Made by a program: the position numbers and the translations under genes
Assembly (NCBI RefSeq): GCF_000986785.1
Contig: NZ_LAYY01000036.1
Location: forward strand, 1 to 33,344
Length of the DNA stretch: 33,344 bases
Direction: 5' to 3'
DNA from: Mesobacillus campisalis
GTDB lineage: Bacteria; Bacillota; Bacilli; Bacillales; Cytobacillaceae
Notes under the pieces: model-generated
Told to the model about the DNA's origin: nothing
Databases searched by the model: none
Seen by the model: the letters and a program-made list of their open reading frames with translations, nothing else
Shown here: positions 8,461 to 15,223 of the stretch, piece after piece
Position numbering within the stretch: the stretch's first letter is position 1
How the letters are laid out: each line of letters begins with the position of its first letter

Positions 8461-9168
8461 TCATTTACGGAATAAGGAGAAAAGCGCACTCCACTTCCCT
8501 TGTGGTCTTTGTATCGCTTCTTCCAGCCGCCTATTAAAATCATTTTGCGAGTTCCATTCTTCTTTCTGCTCTTCCCGTATACTTTGTATTTCCTTCTGCA
8601 ATTCTTCACTTTTTTGTTTTTCCTGTTCCAGCAAGGCTTCATAATAGGCATTTTGCTTTTCGGTCAACTTTTCAATTTTAACATTCGTTTTTTGCGCTGA
8701 ATTGCTAATGGTGGAGCTTATGGCATGATGGTCCTGCTGCAGTCGGGAAACCGATTGCTTTAGCAGTGCCATATCGCTTTTCAGCTGGACATTCATTTCG
8801 CGGGCGGCTGCGAGTTCATTGAATACAAACATCAGGGCTTCTTTTAATTGATTGGGGTCTTGAGGAAGTTGGTCATATGTATCGGTTATCGCAACCTCCG
8901 ATCCACTGGGTTGTGCCAGCTTTTCTTTTTGTTGGGATACAAGGTCTTTGGCCGTATCGTCCAGGGGCTTGTCCGTATCGCGCAGCGCTATAAGCGCTGC
9001 AATGTCCGATTGAACAAAGATACGCCGGTCGCCATCCTTTAAAAATTCATATCCATTCCGTTCTAATATTTGGCCATACTTGCGAACAGTAGGAGTGGCA
9101 ATCCCCACTTCCTCTGCTACTTCCTTGGAAGAGAAAGCTCGTTCATTCGGTTGTATATCACGTCGCAT
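8461..9168 (-). CDS. MerR-type HTH protein with long coiled coil (RacA-like / DUF3967-like)
   Basis: This 235-aa protein has an N-terminal MerR-like winged helix (about residues 9-62: FSSKEVAEEVGIATPTVRKY then RIFVQSDIAAL), a linker (about 65-105), a long predicted coiled coil (about 107-220, rich in E, Q, K) and a short aromatic/basic tail GKWSALFSLFRK. This architecture matches RacA, which anchors the chromosome to the cell pole, and the DUF3967-type MerR proteins of Bacillus plasmids and phages. Sequence alone cannot separate these. The C-terminal tail looks amphipathic and could bind membrane or a partner. AAAGGAGG precedes the ATG. Three matching palindromes lie upstream, inside and downstream, suggesting autoregulation or a DNA-anchoring array. 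It may have come with a mobile element. Confidence 0.8.
   Translation of the reverse strand: MRRDIQPNERAFSSKEVAEEVGIATPTVRKYGQILERNGYEFLKDGDRRIFVQSDIAALIALRDTDKPLDDTAKDLVSQQKEKLAQPSGSEVAITDTYDQLPQDPNQLKEALMFVFNELAAAREMNVQLKSDMALLKQSVSRLQQDHHAISSTISNSAQKTNVKIEKLTEKQNAYYEALLEQEKQKSEELQKEIQSIREEQKEEWNSQNDFNRRLEEAIQRPQGKWSALFSLFRK
8976..8990. promoter_or_regulatory. Degenerate palindrome inside the RacA-like gene, site 2
   Basis: TATCGCGCAGCGCTA matches 13 of 15 positions of the upstream site TATCGCCCAGCGATA. It lies within the coding region, so codon constraints apply and it could be chance. Confidence 0.35.
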
Positions 9169-9189
9169 ATCGGGCCTCCTTTCCTTTTA

Positions 9190-9218
9190 AATATGAGGGT
9201 TTTCAGAACGAATTGCAA
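9190..9218 (-). promoter_or_regulatory. Promoter of the RacA-like gene
   Basis: On the minus strand TTGCAA (9213-9218) and CATATT (9190-9195) are separated by 17 nt. The palindromic site at 9223-9241 sits immediately upstream of the -35. Confidence 0.55.
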
Positions 9219-9222
9219 GGGT

Positions 9223-9241
9223 TATATCGCCCAGCGATATA
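9223..9241. promoter_or_regulatory. Palindromic operator candidate, site 3
   Basis: TATATCGC and GCGATATA, perfect 8-bp arms around CCA. The core is TATCGCCCAGCGATA, one base different from site 1 at 8422-8436. It is 55 bp upstream of the start of the MerR-type gene, a typical place for an autoregulatory operator. Confidence 0.6.
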
Positions 9242-9366
9242 CAAAAACGACCTAGAACAGACAGGTATGCCGGATACAGCATATCACTCTCTAATCTAGG
9301 CCTTGTTTGACAACATTATCTGTTTCTGAAAAGGATCACCTTTTCCTGAAACCCTTTTATATGTTT

Positions 9367-9663
9367 TTACACTGGACCTTTGGTGATCCCTGTAAGTTTG
9401 AAATTGATGGCAAAGATTTTTGCATTGATATCGGCGATTCCAAATTGCGCCAACCTTTTGGAATGCTTGTCTAAATACTTCGAGGCTGTTTCTTTTGAAA
9501 GATAGATTCCTCCGGCTTCGTTTGTTTCAGGGCTTTCAGTCCAGATTTTCCATAGGAAGCCCTCTTCCTCATTAATACTTTTTGCCAGGCCGGAAAAAGC
9601 CTCCGCCATTTCATCACCAAAAGGTCCATCCATCTTGAAATCCACTTGTAATACGTACGCCAT
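9367..9663 (-). CDS. YdhR-like small monooxygenase-fold protein
   Basis: This 98-aa protein, MAYVLQVDFKMDGPFGDEMA..., resembles the YdhR family, which has a dimeric alpha-beta barrel fold and is annotated as putative monooxygenase. The segment EEGFLWKIWTESPETNEAGGIYLS is typical. I chose the ATG at 9663 because GAGAGGAG lies just before it; a longer frame starting at 9711 would run into the preceding gene and lacks a ribosome binding site. It follows the DsbA-like gene by 16 nt, so the two are co-transcribed. The reaction and substrate are unknown. A role in handling a reactive or aromatic compound under the nearby TetR regulator is an inference. Confidence 0.8.
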   Translation of the reverse strand: MAYVLQVDFKMDGPFGDEMAEAFSGLAKSINEEEGFLWKIWTESPETNEAGGIYLSKETASKYLDKHSKRLAQFGIADINAKIFAINFKLTGITKGPV

Positions 9664-9679
9664 TGTCGTTCTCCTCTCG

Positions 9680-10606
9680 TTATTTTTTAGCGATAATATA
9701 CTTTTCCCCAAGAATCTCCTTCATATGATATTCATCGAGGTACAGTTCTTTTTCAATAAAGCCTTTTACCTCTGATTGTTCCAGATCGTACATCACTTCG
9801 ATTTCTTTTGAAAACAGAAGTTTTTCTTTTTCAAGCAAGCTGGAAAGGGATGGCTGTTGCCTTGGCTGCAGATCTTCCTTATCCAGAACCTGCTTCAGCC
9901 CGTTAACATAGTACTCAAACGGACGGCCGCCAACAATTTTTACTCCTTTATTTTCCTCATTGATCATAATGATGGTGGGAAATCCCCTGACTCCCAGGCT
10001 TCTCGCAAGGGCAAAATCTTCATTCAGCCATTCTTGCCCGATTTCCTTTTCTGCTTCATGAACAATGGCTTCTCCATCCAGCCCCAATTCCTGGACAATT
10101 TCAACCATAACTGACCTCTCAGCAATATTTTGATTGAAAGCGAACAGTGCTTCTCGTGCACGCCGTAAATATTCATTTGCCAGAGTGCTGCCATGTTGTT
10201 TTTGAATGACTTTAAACACTCTGGACGGTGGATAGGAGGAATGAACCGGATTATCAATCATCAGTGACCCGTCAATTGGCATTCGGGAAAACTCTCCTAC
10301 CTCCCTCCAATGGCCTGCAACATCCGCCGGACCTGAAATTCCGTTTGCAGGATCAACAGGACCGTCCCCCCATTTTTCCAATAACCCGCCCATTACTGTA
10401 TGACTGTTTAAATAGTGTCCGTATTGCTCGATAAAGCGGCGGAGAACGGGTTCGATTGCCCAGCAATGGGAACAGATGGGATCCGTTACATAATAAAGAT
10501 TGATAGTTTTGTTCGGTGCATTAAAATCCACCATCTCCATATCTTCTCCTCCTGCCACACCACATACCCCTGTTTCTGTATCACAAATCATATTTGGTTT
10601 TTTCAC
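9680..10606 (-). CDS. DsbA-family thioredoxin-fold protein, SpxH/YjbH- or FrnE-like
   Basis: This 308-aa cytosolic protein has a thioredoxin-type CxxC (Cys45-Ser-His-Cys48 in DPICSHCWA) and the later cis-Pro segment VRGFPTIIMI (about residue 213). The architecture fits the DsbA/FrnE group that includes SpxH (YjbH), the ClpXP adaptor for Spx. Beyond the fold it has a C-terminal helical extension (about 240-308). An extra N-terminal pair (Cys8, Cys15 in MICDTETGVCG) may bind metal or form a disulfide. The GTG start is supported by AAAGGGGG 9 nt before it. The usual spxH sits beside a globin gene, so this is probably a paralogue. It pairs with the YdhR-like gene and diverges from a TetR regulator. 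Confidence 0.8.
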   Translation of the reverse strand: MKKPNMICDTETGVCGVAGGEDMEMVDFNAPNKTINLYYVTDPICSHCWAIEPVLRRFIEQYGHYLNSHTVMGGLLEKWGDGPVDPANGISGPADVAGHWREVGEFSRMPIDGSLMIDNPVHSSYPPSRVFKVIQKQHGSTLANEYLRRAREALFAFNQNIAERSVMVEIVQELGLDGEAIVHEAEKEIGQEWLNEDFALARSLGVRGFPTIIMINEENKGVKIVGGRPFEYYVNGLKQVLDKEDLQPRQQPSLSSLLEKEKLLFSKEIEVMYDLEQSEVKGFIEKELYLDEYHMKEILGEKYIIAKK

Positions 10607-10668
10607 CTTGCAGTTCCCCCTTTATATTGATTAATGTCAACCCCATTTGCTTTGTAATTGTATCTTAG

Positions 10669-10705
10669 TTCATAATGAATACCATATACACCAATAGATT
10701 ATGAG
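10669..10705. promoter_or_regulatory. Inverted repeat in the DsbA/TetR divergent promoter region
   Basis: TTCATAAT (10669-10676) and ATTATGAG (10698-10705) form 7-bp inverted arms about 22 nt apart, between the divergent dsbA-like and tetR genes. It could be the TetR operator. The arms are AT-rich, so chance is possible. Confidence 0.3.
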
Positions 10706-10764
10706 AATTGTCGTTTATCCAACACATTGGAAATATTGTTGAAAAAATGGGAGGAAGTTTCGAA

Positions 10765-11343
10765 GTGACCCAAACAAAGACGGACCCCCGAATCCTGCGT
10801 ACCCGGAAATTAATCATGGATTCCTTTATTGAACTATCAGGCAAAAAGGAATTTAAGGATATTACTGTAAAAGACATTACGGCGGAAGCCATGATTAACC
10901 GGGCAACCTTCTATTATCATTTTGAGGATATTTATGATTTGCTTGAAAAGGTTTTATCGGAAGTCTTATTGATCAACTTAAATGGGAATGCATTTGAGGA
11001 TGGTGAACTGAGTGAGAGTACGCTAGCCAGTATCTTTAAAGCGATAACGGAATTCCAGCTATCCCTGTCCAACCGATGTCACAGAGGGTATGAGGATACC
11101 ATTGCCCGCATTGTCAGGGAGCAGCTCGAAATCATTTTTTACAGAATGCTGTTAAAACAAAACCGCTTGGAAGAGGATGAATCCCTTAAGATAACAGCTG
11201 TGATTTTAAGCTGGGGGATTTACGGAGCTTCCGTGGAATGGAGAAGGAACAGCACTATTACGCCGCCGGAAGAGTTTATTAAAAAAGCCATGCCATACAT
11301 CATGTCAGGCATTAAATCGGCCTCCGAAAACAAGGGAAATTAA
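10765..11343 (+). CDS. TetR/AcrR-family transcriptional regulator
   Basis: This 192-aa regulator has an N-terminal TetR helix-turn-helix (about residues 8-55: RILRTRKLIMDSFIEL, then ITVKDITAEAMINRATFYYHFEDI) and a helical ligand-binding C-terminal domain like the TetR_C_7/DUF5 type (LSLSNRCHRGYEDT...). I chose the GTG at 10765 because GGGAGGAAG lies 7 nt before it; an upstream ATG at 10708 has no ribosome binding site. It is divergent from the dsbA-like and ydhR-like pair and probably represses that pair and itself (inference from position). The ligand is unknown. Confidence 0.88.
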   Translation: MTQTKTDPRILRTRKLIMDSFIELSGKKEFKDITVKDITAEAMINRATFYYHFEDIYDLLEKVLSEVLLINLNGNAFEDGELSESTLASIFKAITEFQLSLSNRCHRGYEDTIARIVREQLEIIFYRMLLKQNRLEEDESLKITAVILSWGIYGASVEWRRNSTITPPEEFIKKAMPYIMSGIKSASENKGN

Positions 11344-11375
11344 CAAAGCCGAGTTCAAATTCGAACCCGGCTTTG
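11344..11375. terminator. Bidirectional terminator hairpin between tetR and the membrane-protein gene
   Basis: The arms CAAAGCCGAGTTC and GAACCCGGCTTTG (one mismatch) surround AAATTC. It separates two convergent genes. The T tracts are short. Confidence 0.6.
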
Positions 11376-11421
11376 CTTCATAGTTGTTTTCGTTATGTCT
11401 GCCACCCCTTAGCAGTATGAA

Positions 11422-11910
11422 TTACCTTCCTGCCAACATTAATCCAATTTGGGCCATTAATGTACTGCCGATATACGTTCCGCTAAAAACAAAGACAGCC
11501 ACAATCGCAACTTTCCAGGAAGTATTCTTTAAGTCAACCAACCTGTTGGCTACAGAAATCCCGGCAAAGGTCAGGATCGGTGTTGTGATGGAAAGGAAAT
11601 CCACCGCTTGGATCGCTTGCACAAAAAAGTCGGAAATCAAGCACATTACAAGGGATGTAATCGAAACCCACCCTAATACTGGAAATTCCCTAATAAATGT
11701 AACGGGGGATGATTTTAATTTTTCCGAGATGAGAATTCCAATCATCGAGAAGACCCATAGTACAATCAGGCCCGCAAGAGTCATTCCGGTGACTGCCATT
11801 GAATCGGGGTTTTTCAAATGCTTGATAAATTGTGTGAACAAGATAAGGCCAAGACTCAATAAAATGATCAATCCGTATTTAATATAGGAATTACGCAGCA
11901 TGTTTTGCAT
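11422..11910 (-). CDS. Small polytopic membrane protein, probable second subunit of a DUF3100-type carrier
   Basis: This 162-aa very hydrophobic protein has about five membrane helices (for example YGLIILLSLGLILFTQFI, AVTGMTLAGLIVLWVFSMIG, AIVAVFVFSGTYIGSTLM). It begins inside the end of the DUF3100 gene (20-nt overlap) with GAGGTG 6 nt before the ATG at 11910, so the two proteins are translationally coupled and probably form a complex. I do not recognise the family with certainty. The TITTP and NRLVDLKN segments have no known meaning to me. By analogy with split carriers such as MadL/MadM it may be half of a transporter (inference). Confidence 0.75.
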   Translation of the reverse strand: MQNMLRNSYIKYGLIILLSLGLILFTQFIKHLKNPDSMAVTGMTLAGLIVLWVFSMIGILISEKLKSSPVTFIREFPVLGWVSITSLVMCLISDFFVQAIQAVDFLSITTPILTFAGISVANRLVDLKNTSWKVAIVAVFVFSGTYIGSTLMAQIGLMLAGR

Positions 11911-12697
11911 GTTTATCACCTCGGACGAAAAGTCTGTACATCAATTGCTGTAACGGAGCCGCAAGAAATACCATTGTAAAGGTACCCAGGAAACTGGTGA
12001 GCAGCTGGCTCGCGGATGCATAAGCTAAAATTGTGCTTTCCATTTCTGGTACTTGTGCAACAAGAGAAGCCGACGAGGCACTCATCATACTTCCTGAGCC
12101 CATTCCCGAAGCCATTGCCAGGGCCTCGATACTGAAGCCAAAGTGAAGCAGGAGCGGTGCAAATATACTGAAGAAAATCGTGCCAAATAATGTACCGATA
12201 ATATAAAGGGATAAGACCCCTCTTCCTTCATCAGAATCCAGAGTGTATTTTTCCGAGATATACGCAAGTTCCCCTTCACGGCCAATTCCTAATGTAGCTC
12301 CAATCGCTTCGCGTCGCAGCCCAAGCAAAAGGGCAACAGGCAGACCTAATAGCACAGTCCCAAGGTTTCCAACTTCCTGGGCGATGAATACCCAGCCAAT
12401 CTGAAGAATTTCACCGAATTTAGGGGCAACGTCCGCCCCATACCTAGCCATAAGTGGCAGCATTATGAAAATCAGGTATTTTCCTGCAAAATCAACATTC
12501 TCTTTACTGTACACCTTTTTCCAAAAGCCTTTGCGAAACAAATTCAGACCTAGGACCATCGTAATGATAATGGCAAATACAAGCGGCAATAAGCCAATTG
12601 AAAAACTGCCAACCATTACGCTTTGAAACCCGATCATTTCAGCAGCAGTTATGACTGCTAGTGCGAATAGAATGAGATAAATAAAATTTTTCTTCAT
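11891..12697 (-). CDS. DUF3100-like polytopic membrane protein
   Basis: This 268-aa protein has about eight membrane helices with conserved-looking loops: LPLMARYGADVAPKF, LLGLRREAIGATLGIGREGE and ASGMGSGSMMSASSASL. I associate this with DUF3100, a family of unknown function, from memory and without a search. The two Gly/Ser-rich re-entrant-like loops (about residues 120-145 and 195-215) resemble substrate-binding hairpins of secondary carriers. It starts 1 nt after the M20 hydrolase stop and overlaps the next membrane gene, giving a three-gene operon. Uptake of the amide cleaved by the hydrolase is the natural inference. Confidence 0.8.
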   Translation of the reverse strand: MKKNFIYLILFALAVITAAEMIGFQSVMVGSFSIGLLPLVFAIIITMVLGLNLFRKGFWKKVYSKENVDFAGKYLIFIMLPLMARYGADVAPKFGEILQIGWVFIAQEVGNLGTVLLGLPVALLLGLRREAIGATLGIGREGELAYISEKYTLDSDEGRGVLSLYIIGTLFGTIFFSIFAPLLLHFGFSIEALAMASGMGSGSMMSASSASLVAQVPEMESTILAYASASQLLTSFLGTFTMVFLAAPLQQLMYRLFVRGDKHAKHAA

Positions 12698-12698
12698 G

Positions 12699-13973
12699 TT
12701 AGATTCCTTTCTTATCCGGGATCAGTTCATTCATTAATTCGATATAATCTTCATAGCTTCTTCTATACAATTTCGAAGGGTCAATGTTCCCATTCATTTT
12801 TTCAAATACCTGTGCTAGGAATCTGGGGAATATCTCGAAAATAAATTCCGGATCGACATGAATAAAGTCATCTCCATGAATTGTCCCCTTAAAGCCGCTG
12901 TAACCAATTTGAATGCAAGGAATCATATAGGACAGGTCGCCAATATCTCCAGCCGCACTAATGGGATCATCATTGAACAGCACATCAATTTCATCGTTTT
13001 CTTCAAATGCACTCCAAACAAATTCCGATAAATAACGATTTTGTTTAAAAGGCAAGTAACCCATCTGTGTAGAAACCTCTACATCTCCTTGTAGGGCTCT
13101 CGCACTACCCTTTGCCGCATCATCGAGCTTATCTGCTGCTTCCTTCATATATTCAACCGATAAAGTTCGCAAATCTGTCCCTACGGTAATAGCGTTTGGA
13201 ATCACATTGGTTGACATATCTGATTCCAGCACAATCGGATTAATCCTTACCTTTTCTGCATCCTTAAGCTGTTGCCGGCTTAATCCGACCGCGACGTTAA
13301 ACAAGGTAGACATGTTATAGGCATTTTTTGAAGAAAACGGATCGAACCCTGCATGGGTGGCTTTTCCGATAAATTTATATTTCTTGTACAAAAATCCAGC
13401 CAAATCGCAGTTAGTATTTATCGTTCGCTTTTCAAATTCTCCCCCAATGGCATGGACACAGATGCCAAGGTCAATATCATTAAAAACGCCAAGCTTCATC
13501 GCCTCCGGCTTACCGCCATAATGAGTGATCTTGTCTTGCTGTATTAACTGGTCGCGGAAAGCGAGATCCAAATACTCCTCAGCAGGAACAAAGATAAAGG
13601 ATATTTTATAGTTATAATCCTGATAATTTTTAGACTTCACAAAATATTTGTATAAAGCAAGTGCGATGCCAACCTGTGTATAATGTCCACAGTTGTGTGC
13701 AGCGCCCGTCTTTTTGTCGGCATACATATGCGATGGGGCATACACCGCATCTAATTCTGCTATAAACGCTATGTGTAAATCCTTTTCCTGATTGCCCAAT
13801 GTGGTCTTAATACCAGTCGTGCTGAACTCTTCTATCCGAACATCGGGATTCATCTGTTTTAAACACTCAATAATCTTTTCTTTCGTTCTTTCTTCTTTAT
13901 ATCCCAGCTCTGGATGAAAATAGATCTCTTCCGCCACTTTTTTAATCTCTTTATATTGTTTTTTGAAAATCAT
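12699..13973 (-). CDS. M20-family (M20D-like) metallo-amidohydrolase
   Basis: This 424-aa cytosolic enzyme belongs to the M20 peptidase/amidohydrolase group that includes AbgB and indole-acetyl-amino-acid hydrolases. Visible motifs are HPELGYKEE (residues 20-28), AELDAVYAPSH (72-82), AHNCGHYTQ (92-100), the catalytic/metal Glu pair in VPAEEYLD (Glu132, Glu133), KATHAGFDPFSSKNA in the lid domain, and AAGDIGDLSYMIP. In most M20D enzymes the metal motif reads CGHD; here the Asp is Tyr98, so the metal site may be altered. AAAGGAG lies 8 nt before the ATG. It is the first gene of an operon with two membrane proteins and has a paired PurR-type operator upstream, which suggests a purine-linked amide or ureide substrate (inference). 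Confidence 0.88.
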   Translation of the reverse strand: MIFKKQYKEIKKVAEEIYFHPELGYKEERTKEKIIECLKQMNPDVRIEEFSTTGIKTTLGNQEKDLHIAFIAELDAVYAPSHMYADKKTGAAHNCGHYTQVGIALALYKYFVKSKNYQDYNYKISFIFVPAEEYLDLAFRDQLIQQDKITHYGGKPEAMKLGVFNDIDLGICVHAIGGEFEKRTINTNCDLAGFLYKKYKFIGKATHAGFDPFSSKNAYNMSTLFNVAVGLSRQQLKDAEKVRINPIVLESDMSTNVIPNAITVGTDLRTLSVEYMKEAADKLDDAAKGSARALQGDVEVSTQMGYLPFKQNRYLSEFVWSAFEENDEIDVLFNDDPISAAGDIGDLSYMIPCIQIGYSGFKGTIHGDDFIHVDPEFIFEIFPRFLAQVFEKMNGNIDPSKLYRRSYEDYIELMNELIPDKKGI

Positions 13974-14070
13974 TTTCGATTCTCCTTTGTATCGGCATGA
14001 ATCTTTCTTTTAATTAATTAGTTTTTCTACCCCTTAATAAGCCATTAACCATTATCTGTCTTTTACATCG

Positions 14071-14101
14071 TTTTCGAATCCAAAATAAGGTATTTTCGAA
14101 T
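14071..14101. repeat. Direct repeat TTTTCGAAT, 22-bp period
   Basis: TTTTCGAAT occurs at 14071-14079 and 14093-14101, two helical turns apart, between the PurR-type operator and the M20 gene. It could be part of a regulatory array, or extra weak PurR half sites (CGAA core). Confidence 0.35.
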
Positions 14102-14112
14102 GAAAAACATCC

Positions 14113-14155
14113 AAATCCGAACATTTTTTATTATATTATAAAAAATGTTCGATTT
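14113..14155. promoter_or_regulatory. Paired PurBox (PurR operator) upstream of the M20 operon
   Basis: CCGAACATTTTTT (14117-14129) and AAAAAATGTTCG (14140-14151) form an almost perfect inverted repeat. CGAAC (14118-14122) and GTTCG (14147-14151) are 24 nt apart. The left box fits the consensus AWWWCCGAACWWT very well; the right one has one mismatch at the CCG. As I remember it, the purE operator of B. subtilis has the same arrangement and spacing. It lies 145-180 bp before the M20 start. Confidence 0.75.
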
Positions 14156-14191
14156 CAACCTTTTTCATCAAATGTTATACCCCCTAGCAAA

Positions 14192-14231
14192 TAAAAAGGC
14201 TCCCGCCAGTTTATTCGACTGACGAGAGCCT
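14192..14231 (-). terminator. Terminator of the nupNOPQ operon
   Basis: The arms 14197-14210 and 14218-14231 pair over 14 bp with wobbles around a 7-nt loop; TTTTTATTT follows on the minus strand. It lies just after nupQ and before the PurR-type operator. Confidence 0.85.
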
Positions 14232-14263
14232 ATCTTCCATTCAGGAACTGCTAGATAAATGAC

Positions 14264-15223
14264 CTATCTCTTCCCCTTGTCATAAATTTCCCCCAGAGCT
14301 CTCGGAGCACGGTTTGATTTAGAGAAAAAGATCAATAACAATAGCGTTAATACGTAGGGTAAGATCATGAATAGATCAGTGAAGCTGCTTGGCAATGCCA
14401 TTGACTGGGCAATAAACGCTCCCCCGGATTTGGCAAAACCAAATAAAAGACAAGCGGCCAAAGTAGGGAGAATCCTCCAATTCCCAAATATTAAGGCTGC
14501 AATGGCCAGGAACCCATATCCCATATAAATATTTGAAGAAAAGTTGGCTGAAATTGAATAGGCAAAACACATGCCACCCAGGCCGGATAATAGGCCCGAA
14601 ATCAGTACCGCAGAAAACCTGGTTTTCGCAACATCTACACCTGCTGCATCAACAGAGTGAGGATTCTCACCGCTCGCTCTCAGGCGCATCCCAAATTTTG
14701 TTTTATATAAGAGATACCAGGCAAATAAGGCAATCACGATAATAATCACTTCAAATGGATACACATTCGTAAAAACAGCACCAATGACTGGTATGTTCGC
14801 TAACCCCTCAATGGTAAATCGGTCCGATACACCCAATTGGAACTTATCGGAAGCTGTTCCAAACACAAATGAATTTATTTGTGCGGTTAAAAACGTGGTT
14901 AGCGCCAACGCCAAAATGTTAATGACGACCCCGCTTATCACTTGATCTGCCTTAAACTTGATACATAGCACCGCGTGAATAATCGAAAAACCCATTCCGC
15001 CAATCATTGAAAATAGCAGTGCCACGTAAAAAAGATTTTGAATATCTGTGCCGGAAGCATTGGCCATTAATACAGCCGACAGCGCTCCGATGAATGCCCC
15101 AAACCCCTGAAACCCTTCAAGTGCCAGATTGGTAATCCCGCTCTTTTCACTATATATTCCCCCTATGGCTATAATAAAAAGAGGGAGAGCAAAGGATAAT
15201 CCATCAATAATTATTGTATCCAT
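14264..15223 (-). CDS. nupQ: Guanosine ABC transporter permease NupQ
   Basis: This 319-aa membrane protein with about nine helices belongs to the branched-chain/ribose-type ABC permease group (BPD_transp_2). The motif GEIYSEKSGITNLALEGFQG-like stretch near residue 22 and the RASGENPHSVDAAGVDV loop (about 180-196) that contacts the ATPase are visible. It is the fourth gene of the nup operon and shares one base with the nupP stop. In B. subtilis NupP and NupQ form the channel for guanosine and other nucleosides. The PurR and guanine-riboswitch controls upstream support purine import here too. Confidence 0.93.
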   Translation of the reverse strand: MDTIIIDGLSFALPLFIIAIGGIYSEKSGITNLALEGFQGFGAFIGALSAVLMANASGTDIQNLFYVALLFSMIGGMGFSIIHAVLCIKFKADQVISGVVINILALALTTFLTAQINSFVFGTASDKFQLGVSDRFTIEGLANIPVIGAVFTNVYPFEVIIIVIALFAWYLLYKTKFGMRLRASGENPHSVDAAGVDVAKTRFSAVLISGLLSGLGGMCFAYSISANFSSNIYMGYGFLAIAALIFGNWRILPTLAACLLFGFAKSGGAFIAQSMALPSSFTDLFMILPYVLTLLLLIFFSKSNRAPRALGEIYDKGKR

